Shown here: positions 1-5,670 of the stretch, piece by piece
Position numbering within the stretch: the first letter of the stretch is position 1
How the letters are laid out: every line of letters begins with the position of its first letter
The notes under the pieces: model-generated
Told to the model about the DNA's origin: nothing
The model's input: the letters and a program-made list of their open reading frames with translations, nothing else
The model's database searches: none
Program-made: the position numbers and the translations under genes
NCBI GenBank assembly: GCA_964228455.1
Contig: CAXQZM010000097.1
Location: forward strand, 1-5,670
DNA from: CAXQZM01 sp964228455
Lineage (GTDB): Bacteria > Pseudomonadota > Alphaproteobacteria > UBA7985
DNA: 5,670 nucleotides
Reading direction: 5' to 3'

Positions 1-3000
1 AGCAGAAAAGTTGTTGAGCTTGGAATTGATGCGTTAAAAGCTATTTGGCCTAGGGGTGCAGGAGACGCAGACGGCAAAACTGGTGATGGAGCCGGTATTC
101 CTGTGCAAATTCCCGTCTCTTTCTTCGATGATCGAATAGAACGAACAGGGCATAAGCCTCGAAAAGATGAATTAATGGCTGTTGGTCAGGTATTTCTTCC
201 AAGGGCCGATTTTGGTGCGCAGGAAACCTGTCGTTCAAGTGTTGAAACCGAGGTATTAAGAATGGGATACTACATCTACGGATGGCGCCATGTTCCTGTG
301 AAAACTGATTGTCTTGGTGAAAAAGCGAATGCAACCCGACCAGAGATTGAGCAAATCCTGATTTCTAACTCTAAAGGCGTCGATCAAGACACCTTTGAGC
401 GGGAGCTTTACGTAATAAGGCGTCGCATTGAAAAGTCAGCTTCTCAGGCAGGTGTTTCCCAATTATACCTAGCGTCACTTTCATGTCGCTCGATTATTTA
501 TAAGGGGATGATGCTGGCAGAACAGGTCGCTGTTTTTTATCCTGATTTATGTGATGAAATATTTAATTCTACATTTGCTATATATCATCAGAGATATTCT
601 ACTAATACCTTTCCGCAGTGGTGGCTGGCACAACCCTTTCGTATGTTAGCTCATAATGGTGAGATAAATACTCTAAAAGGCAACGTGAATTGGATGAAAA
701 GTCATGAAATAAGAATGGCATCCTCAGCCTTTGGTGAAATGGCAGATGATATCAAACCAATAATACCGGGAGGCTCATCTGACTCAGCCGCGTTGGATGC
801 GGTATTTGAAGCTCTGGTAAGGGCCGGAAGAAGTGCCCCGATGGCAAAGACAATGTTGATCCCTGAAAGCTGGTCAAAACAGGCAAAAGAACTTCCACAG
901 TCATGGCGAGATATGTATTCGTATTGCAATTCGGTTATGGAGCCCTGGGATGGACCCGCGGCTCTTGCAATGACTGATGGACGCTGGGTATGCGCTGGCT
1001 TAGATCGTAATGGCTTGCGTCCTATGCGATACGTAATAACAGGCGATGATTTATTAATAGCAGGTTCAGAAGTTGGAATGGTTCCTATTAATGAAGCTAA
1101 TTGTGCTGAAAAGGGTGCGCTTGGACCTGGACAATTACTTGCGGTAGATCTGGCAGCTGGAAAGTTATACCACGATGAGGAAATTAAGAATAAACTTGCA
1201 GAGGCTCATCCTTTTAGTGAATGGACCGCGAAAATAAAAGAACTAGACAACAAACTATCTGGTGTTCAAGAAAAGCAAATCTATTTTGGAGAAGATCTGC
1301 GCAAACGACAGATAGCTGCCGGGTATACTATTGAAGAAATTGAGCAAATCTTGGTTCCAATGGCAGAAGATGGTAAGGAAACCCTAGCGTCAATGGGCGA
1401 TGATACTCCATCTGCGGTTTTGTCGGAAAGATATAGGCCATTATCACATTACTTTCGGCAAAATTTTTCTCAGGTTACGAACCCCCCAATAGACTCATTA
1501 CGTGAATTTAGAGTTATGTCTCTAAAAACCCGTTTTGGAAATTTACGAAATGTCCTTGATGAAGGGAGTAATCAATCAGAGATTTTAGCTCTGGAAAGCC
1601 CATTTGTGGGGAACTCTCAGTGGGAAGAATTAATAAAGAATTTCAAGTCAGAGGTGACCAAATTAGATTGTACTTTTGAAAAAGGGACTGGAAAGGAGGC
1701 CCTCCAAGCTCAATTATATCGAATTAGGACAGAAGCAGAGGACGCGGTTCGTTCAGGTGCGGGCCATATTGTTCTTACTGACCAAAATATCAACGAGAAC
1801 AGAGTAGCAATGCCAATGATTCTTGCGACTTCTGCTGTTCATAGTCATTTAACAAGAAAAGGTTTAAGAACTTTCTGCTCTCTAAATGTTCGGTCCTCTG
1901 AATGCCTTGATCCACATTATTTTGCAGTTTTAATTGGTGCTGGGGCTTCTGTTGTAAATGCTTATTTGGCAGAAGATACATTAGCAGATCGTATTGATAA
2001 AGGTTTGTTGAATGGGCCGTTAACCGAGGTAATTGCTCGATATCGAGAAGCAATAGATCAAGGCCTGCTAAAAATAATGTCTAAAATGGGGATTTCTGTA
2101 ATATCCTCTTATCGCGGAGGTTTAAATTTTGAAGCGGTTGGTTTGTCTCGTGCGATGTGCGCCGAGTATTTTCCGGGTCTCATAAGTCGTATATCGGGCA
2201 TTGGTGTTAGTGGTATCCAACAAAAATCTGAGGAGATTCACAATCTAGCTTATCGGTCTAATTCTGCGTTTTTGCCTGTCGGTGGTTTTTACAAATCGAG
2301 AAAATCGGGAGAGACCCATGCGTGGGAGGCGCAGACAATGCATTTAATGCAAGCTGCATGCAATAACGCAAGTTATGATCTGTGGAGACAATATTCTAAT
2401 CGCATAAAATCTAATCCTCCTATTCATCTGCGCGATTTGTTAGACATAAAACCAATTGGACCATCAGTATCCATCGATGAAGTGGAGAGTATTACTTCGA
2501 TACGCAAAAGGTTTGTGACTCCTGGGATGTCACTTGGAGCGCTCAGTCCTGAGGCACATAAAACTTTGAATGTTGCAATGAACCGGATAGGTGCCAAGTC
2601 TGACTCTGGCGAGGGAGGCGAAGATCCCGCACATTTTACTCCCGAAGCTAACGGCGATAATCCCTCAGCAAAAATAAAGCAAGTTGCTTCCGGAAGATTT
2701 GGTGTTACAGCCGAATATTTGAACCAATGTGAAGAACTAGAAATAAAAGTTGCTCAGGGTGCAAAGCCGGGAGAAGGTGGTCAACTTCCGGGGATGAAAG
2801 TTACCGATCTTATTGCGCGTTTGAGACATTCGACTAAAGGCGTAACTTTAATCTCGCCACCGCCACATCACGATATTTATTCGATAGAGGATTTAGCACA
2901 ACTAATTTATGACCTTAAACAAATTAATCCGAGATGTAAGGTGACTGTAAAATTAGTTGCATCTTCTGGAGTCGGCACAATCGCAGCCGGCGTGGCTAAA

Positions 3001-4401
3001 GCAGAGGCAGATGTCATTCTAATATCTGGGCATAACGGAGGCACAGGTGCTTCTCCAGCTACGTCAATCAAATTTGCGGGCTTGCCTTGGGAGATGGGGT
3101 TAACGGAGGCGCATCAAGTTCTTTCTATGAATAATCTTAGAGAGAGAATAACCTTGCGAACTGATGGAGGATTAAGAACAGGCCGTGATATTGTTATGGC
3201 CGCCATGATGGGCGCTGAGGAGTTTGGAATTGGTACCGCAGCACTTATCGCTATGGGCTGCATCATGGTGAGACAGTGTCAATCTAATACTTGTCCTGTT
3301 GGTGTATGTACGCAAGATGAGCAATTAAGAGAAAAGTTTAGTGGGAATGCTGACAAAGTTGTGAATTTGATTACGTTCTATGCTCAGGAAGTTCGGGAAA
3401 TTCTTGCTGATATAGGAGCTCGATCAATTGATGAAGTTCTCGGGCGTGCGGATCTATTGTCTCAGGTAAGCAGGGGAGCGGACCACCTCGATGATTTAGA
3501 CTTAAACCCACTTTTAATTTCGGTGGATGGTGCTGATCGAATAAATTATAATAGGGACCGTGAGCGTAATAGTGTGCCTGACACGTTAGATAAAGAAATA
3601 GTCCGTGATGCGGCGCGTTTCTTAAATGATGGTGAAAAGATGCAATTGTCATATGCAGTTCAGAACACGCATAGAACCGTTGGCACTAGAACGTCGAGTC
3701 ATATAGTTCAGAATTTTGGTATGCGTAATAGCCTTCAACCAGATCATTTAACGGTGAAATTAAAGGGTTCAGCCGGGCAATCTCTGGGAGCGTTTGCTGC
3801 TCCGGGCTTGAAAATAGAAGTTTCTGGTGATGCTAATGACTACGTGGGTAAAGGCTTATCAGGAGGTATCATTGTCGTAAGACCACCTATGGCCAGCCCA
3901 CTCAAAGCCAGTGACAATACTATTATTGGAAATACGGTTTTATACGGAGCTACCGATGGTCTTTTGTTCGCCGCTGGAAGGGCGGGGGAACGTTTTGCAG
4001 TTCGGAACTCTGGAGCAAAAGTTGTTGTGGAAGGCTGTGGGTCGAATGGCTGTGAATACATGACCGGAGGTGTAGCAGTTGTTCTGGGAACAATTGGTGC
4101 AAACTTTGGTGCTGGTATGACTGGTGGTATGGCTTATATTTATGATCCGAATGAAACTGCAATTGAATTGTTGAATATGGACTCCCTGGTAACGTGTAGA
4201 GTTGGGGTTTCTTTCTGGGAAGAACAACTATATGCGTTGATTCAAATGCATTATAAGGAAACGTCTAGCCAACAGGCGGAAGAAATATTGCAGGATTGGG
4301 ATACTGAAAAATCCAAGTTTTTGCAGATTTGTCCAAAGGAGATGCTAGATAAATTATCTCATCCATTATCCTATGAGAGTGATGCTATTCCGGCAGAATG
4401 A
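1..4401 (+). CDS. gltB: Glutamate synthase [NADPH] large (alpha) subunit, 5'-truncated by the window edge
   Basis: The product would transfer the amide nitrogen of glutamine to 2-oxoglutarate, giving two glutamates, in the cytoplasm with the small subunit GltD, which supplies electrons from NADPH. The frame is open from base 1, giving 1466 residues (residue 1 = bases 1-3). Homology starts well before the first possible start (GTG at 103), so the true start and the catalytic N-terminal Cys lie upstream; about a dozen mature residues plus any propeptide are missing. Domains: class-II glutamine amidotransferase about 1-410 (YHQRYSTNTFP near 195-205, AHNGEIN 217-223, SSDSAALD 259-266, EPWDGPAA 314-321); central domain about 410-770 (FSQVTNPPIDSL 489-500); FMN-binding synthase domain about 775-1190 (SGEGGEDP 869-876, KPGEGGQLPG 922-931, PPPHHDIYS 953-961, GGTGASP 1013-1019, TDGGLRTGRD 1054-1063); GXGXG beta-helix about 1190-1466 (GKGLSGG 1283-1289). 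The 3Fe-4S cysteines are 1087, 1093 and 1098. The C-terminus (PKEML, HPLS, IPAE) resembles Rhodobacterales GltB as remembered. Odd: P17 and G21 replace the usual His and Val of W-H-R-G-A-V. No gltD follows; it must lie upstream or elsewhere. Confidence 0.97.
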   Translation, partial: SRKVVELGIDALKAIWPRGAGDADGKTGDGAGIPVQIPVSFFDDRIERTGHKPRKDELMAVGQVFLPRADFGAQETCRSSVETEVLRMGYYIYGWRHVPVKTDCLGEKANATRPEIEQILISNSKGVDQDTFERELYVIRRRIEKSASQAGVSQLYLASLSCRSIIYKGMMLAEQVAVFYPDLCDEIFNSTFAIYHQRYSTNTFPQWWLAQPFRMLAHNGEINTLKGNVNWMKSHEIRMASSAFGEMADDIKPIIPGGSSDSAALDAVFEALVRAGRSAPMAKTMLIPESWSKQAKELPQSWRDMYSYCNSVMEPWDGPAALAMTDGRWVCAGLDRNGLRPMRYVITGDDLLIAGSEVGMVPINEANCAEKGALGPGQLLAVDLAAGKLYHDEEIKNKLAEAHPFSEWTAKIKELDNKLSGVQEKQIYFGEDLRKRQIAAGYTIEEIEQILVPMAEDGKETLASMGDDTPSAVLSERYRPLSHYFRQNFSQVTNPPIDSLREFRVMSLKTRFGNLRNVLDEGSNQSEILALESPFVGNSQWEELIKNFKSEVTKLDCTFEKGTGKEALQAQLYRIRTEAEDAVRSGAGHIVLTDQNINENRVAMPMILATSAVHSHLTRKGLRTFCSLNVRSSECLDPHYFAVLIGAGASVVNAYLAEDTLADRIDKGLLNGPLTEVIARYREAIDQGLLKIMSKMGISVISSYRGGLNFEAVGLSRAMCAEYFPGLISRISGIGVSGIQQKSEEIHNLAYRSNSAFLPVGGFYKSRKSGETHAWEAQTMHLMQAACNNASYDLWRQYSNRIKSNPPIHLRDLLDIKPIGPSVSIDEVESITSIRKRFVTPGMSLGALSPEAHKTLNVAMNRIGAKSDSGEGGEDPAHFTPEANGDNPSAKIKQVASGRFGVTAEYLNQCEELEIKVAQGAKPGEGGQLPGMKVTDLIARLRHSTKGVTLISPPPHHDIYSIEDLAQLIYDLKQINPRCKVTVKLVASSGVGTIAAGVAKAEADVILISGHNGGTGASPATSIKFAGLPWEMGLTEAHQVLSMNNLRERITLRTDGGLRTGRDIVMAAMMGAEEFGIGTAALIAMGCIMVRQCQSNTCPVGVCTQDEQLREKFSGNADKVVNLITFYAQEVREILADIGARSIDEVLGRADLLSQVSRGADHLDDLDLNPLLISVDGADRINYNRDRERNSVPDTLDKEIVRDAARFLNDGEKMQLSYAVQNTHRTVGTRTSSHIVQNFGMRNSLQPDHLTVKLKGSAGQSLGAFAAPGLKIEVSGDANDYVGKGLSGGIIVVRPPMASPLKASDNTIIGNTVLYGATDGLLFAAGRAGERFAVRNSGAKVVVEGCGSNGCEYMTGGVAVVLGTIGANFGAGMTGGMAYIYDPNETAIELLNMDSLVTCRVGVSFWEEQLYALIQMHYKETSSQQAEEILQDWDTEKSKFLQICPKEMLDKLSHPLSYESDAIPAE

Positions 4402-4414
4402 ATTGGGCACCCTA
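4402..4414. other. 13-bp gap between the converging gltB and carB stop codons
   Basis: The gltB stop (TGA, 4399-4401) and the carB stop (TAA, complement of 4415-4417) face each other across 13 bases. On the minus strand a second in-frame stop, TAG, follows the carB TAA at once (complement of 4412-4414). The gap has no stem-loop of useful length: the GGG-CA-CCC at 4405-4412 would leave a two-base loop. I see no U-tract intrinsic terminator here or in the last codons of either gene. Transcripts of both genes probably run into each other, or termination is Rho-dependent; that is inference. Confidence 0.8.
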
Positions 4415-5515
4415 TTAGTTTTGTAAAGATTTAACCTCTATATCACCCTCGTTTTGGCTTTGAATAGCAAGAGCAGCAGCATGGGCAGCAGCAGCTGTAG
4501 TGAAGTAGGGTATCTTGTCATATAGCGCGACAGATCGTATCTCGCGACTATCTTTTACGGCCTGTAATCCTTCGGTGGTATTCATTACCAAATCTATTTC
4601 ACCATTTTTCATTGTGTCTACAATATTAGGCCGTCCTTCATATACTTTATTTACTTGTTTGCATGGTATATTTTTTTCTTTAAGAAACGCGGACGTTCCC
4701 CTTGTTGCAATTATATTGAAACCCAACTTGATGAGCCTTTGAGCAGTCTCCGCAAGGTTATCATTCTTATCCTTGTCCTTAATTGAGAAAAAAACACATC
4801 CTGTTCTTGGTAGTTTCATTCCTGCACCGATTTGAGCTTTTAAAAATGCCCTACCAAAGTCACGATCCCATCCCATTACCTCTCCTGTAGAACGCATCTC
4901 TGGTCCTAAGATAGTATCTACTCCTGGAAATCGCGCAAATGGCATTACGGCTTCTTTTACACTAAACCAAGGTAACATGGGGCTTGCTAGACTCATTGGA
5001 TCTGCCAATGGTATTGTTTCTCCATATGAGACTGACCCATAGCTTTCCCTCTTTTCAAAGCTATTTAATTTTTCGCCAGCCATTACTCTTGCTGCTATAG
5101 AGGCTATTGCACTGTCTGTTGCTTTTGCAACAAAAGGTACAGTACGTGAAGCACGAGGATTAACCTCAATTATGTATATTTGGTCGTTTTTGACTGCAAA
5201 CTGTACATTCATCAGACCAACCACATTTAATGCTTTAGCCAGTTTCTCAGTTTGAATTGTTAACTCATCTATTATTTTGCTATTCAGTGAGTAAGGAGGC
5301 AGAGAGCAAGCACTATCACCCGAATGCACGCCAGCTTCCTCTATGTGCTGCATAATACCGGCTACGTGAACATTATCTCCATCAGATATTGCATCTACGT
5401 CGCATTCAATTGCCCCTTCCAAATAATTATCTAAAAGGACTGGGCTCTCCCCAGATACAACTACTGCTTCTGAAATATATCTTTTCAAGCTATCTAAATC
5501 ATGCACTATTTCCAT
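4415..5515 (-). CDS. carB: Open C-terminal segment of carB: most of the second ATP-grasp domain plus the MGS-like regulatory domain
   Basis: This 366-residue stretch is the part of carB downstream of the internal stop, counted from the first in-frame ATG. It is not a natural gene start: that Met is the M of the conserved R-A-M-E-I-V motif (E. coli Met725). Residues matching the second ATP/Mg site of E. coli are all present: D29 (Asp753), E37 (Glu761), H64 (His788), Q105 (Gln829), E117 (Glu841), N119 (Asn843) and R121 (Arg845). The Arg715 equivalent lies upstream of this Met. Between G147-E148 and S185-V186-K187 there are about 20 more residues than in E. coli, rich in Pro and Ser, as remembered for Rhodobacterales CarB. 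The MGS-like domain (about 240-366) binds allosteric effectors in the family; A-T-R-G-T 270-274, N-K-V-Y-E-G-R-P 289-296 and N-T-T-E-G 312-316 are visible. An AGGTGG lies 7 bases upstream of the ATG, but it is set by the coded L-G-G. A product begun here would lack the glycine-rich loop and is unlikely to be active alone. Confidence 0.7.
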   Translation of the reverse strand: MEIVHDLDSLKRYISEAVVVSGESPVLLDNYLEGAIECDVDAISDGDNVHVAGIMQHIEEAGVHSGDSACSLPPYSLNSKIIDELTIQTEKLAKALNVVGLMNVQFAVKNDQIYIIEVNPRASRTVPFVAKATDSAIASIAARVMAGEKLNSFEKRESYGSVSYGETIPLADPMSLASPMLPWFSVKEAVMPFARFPGVDTILGPEMRSTGEVMGWDRDFGRAFLKAQIGAGMKLPRTGCVFFSIKDKDKNDNLAETAQRLIKLGFNIIATRGTSAFLKEKNIPCKQVNKVYEGRPNIVDTMKNGEIDLVMNTTEGLQAVKDSREIRSVALYDKIPYFTTAAAAHAAALAIQSQNEGDIEVKSLQN

Positions 5516-5569
5516 AGCTCGACCACCTAGTACGTATGAAGGCCGTATTACTAATGGAAAAACAATTCT

Positions 5570-5572
5570 TTA
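5570..5572 (-). other. Premature in-frame stop codon (TAA) within carB
   Basis: The plus-strand bases TTA read TAA on the minus strand, exactly 19 codons upstream of the Met at 5515 and in the same frame. The codons before it (C-T-C C-A-A A-T-T G-C-C, giving L-Q-I-A) and after it (R-I-V-F-P) match the CarB sequence around A-K-E-I-G-Y-P, so the stop stands in for a single, variable polar residue. One base change from AAA, GAA or CAA would explain it. Confidence 0.9.
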
Positions 5573-5670
5573 GGCAATTTGGAGTGCTTGTGCATCAGAA
5601 TTATCGATCCCATTATTTTGTTGACTTAAAATTAGATCGTTTACTAATTTTTTAAATCGTTCCCGGTCTT

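Larger units (their letters stand above)
4415..5670 (-). pseudogene. carB: Carbamoyl-phosphate synthase large subunit, 3' part, interrupted by an in-frame TAA
   Basis: This is the C-terminal part of CarB, which with CarA makes carbamoyl phosphate from glutamine, bicarbonate and two ATP for arginine and pyrimidine synthesis. Reading the minus strand from 5668, the frame gives 32 codons (starting D-R-E-R-F, matching E. coli CarB from about residue 674), then TAA at 5572-5570, then I-V-F-P and R-P-S-Y-V-L-G-G-R-A leading into the long open stretch to 4415. The alignment with remembered E. coli CarB has no gap across the stop, which falls at Lys706 of the second ATP-grasp domain. It is therefore a point nonsense change, not a frameshift. 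A full CarB is about 1,070-1,100 residues; this window covers roughly 417 codons and the rest lies beyond 5670. Unless read through, the product would stop near residue 705, without most of the second ATP site and the regulatory domain. The alternative is a sequencing error in an intact gene, which is quite possible because carB is normally important and the rest of the frame is well conserved. Confidence 0.75.

Noticed and set aside
103..105. GTG as the start codon of gltB
   Set aside because: The frame is open to base 1, and the upstream codons encode conserved GltB residues (D-A-D-G-K-T-G-D-G-A-G). The real start is outside the window.
3371..4227. Several overlapping minus-strand open frames of 70-95 codons
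   Set aside because: They are antisense to the conserved 3' half of gltB, overlap one another in different frames, and show odd His- and Pro-rich compositions typical of shadow frames.
4405..4412. GGGCACCC as a bidirectional terminator hairpin
   Set aside because: The stem would be three base pairs with a two-base loop and no following U-tract.
4466..4498. GCAGCAGCA-rich stretch that looks like a short tandem repeat
   Set aside because: On the minus strand it encodes the Ala-rich T-T-A-A-A-A-H-A-A-A-L-A segment near the CarB C-terminus, which is conserved in relatives. Similar Ala codons explain the pattern.
4515..4742. Plus-strand open frame of 75 codons
   Set aside because: It lies entirely antisense to the conserved MGS-like domain of carB and resembles no protein that I recognise.
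5570..5572. A frameshift as the cause of the carB interruption
   Set aside because: Codons on both sides of the TAA are in the same frame and match CarB without a gap, so a base substitution is enough.

Overview
The window holds parts of two large housekeeping enzymes that point toward each other. On the plus strand is gltB, the large subunit of NADPH-dependent glutamate synthase. It lacks its first codons but is otherwise open to its natural stop at 4401. On the minus strand is the C-terminal 40% or so of carB, the large subunit of carbamoyl-phosphate synthase. It ends at 4415 and runs off the right edge. Only 13 bases separate the two stop codons. No RNA gene, mobile element, CRISPR array or long non-coding stretch is visible. 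I see no new biological system here.

Organism: both proteins look alphaproteobacterial. From remembered family sequences they are closest to Rhodobacterales (roseobacter-type) versions: the GltB tail with CPKEML and HPLS ending in IPAE, and CarB with LADPMSLA, PWFSVKEAV and an ending close to VKSLQ. Base composition is low for that order. Two 60-base lines that I counted gave 43% and 38% GC. This fits an AT-shifted pelagic or host-associated member better than a typical GC-rich one. The assignment is inference.

Region by region: positions 1-4401 are gltB (glutaminase domain, central domain, FMN/3Fe-4S synthase domain, GXGXG beta-helix). Positions 4402-4414 are the gap between the converging genes. 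Positions 4415-5670 are carB (second ATP-grasp half, then the allosteric MGS-like domain).

The main anomaly is an in-frame TAA in carB at 5572-5570, at the position of Lys706 in E. coli CarB. The reading frame and homology continue on both sides without a gap, so it is a nonsense substitution rather than a frameshift. A nearly invariant glycine three codons downstream is also changed to valine. At the opposite edge, the usual W-H-R-G-A-V block of the GltB glutaminase domain reads W-P-R-G-A-G. These oddities all lie within about 110 bases of a window end, so sequence error near contig ends competes with true gene decay.

The two enzymes share glutamine as nitrogen donor: GltB makes glutamate from glutamine and 2-oxoglutarate, and CarB (with CarA) makes carbamoyl phosphate for arginine and pyrimidines. 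Convergent orientation means they are not co-transcribed.
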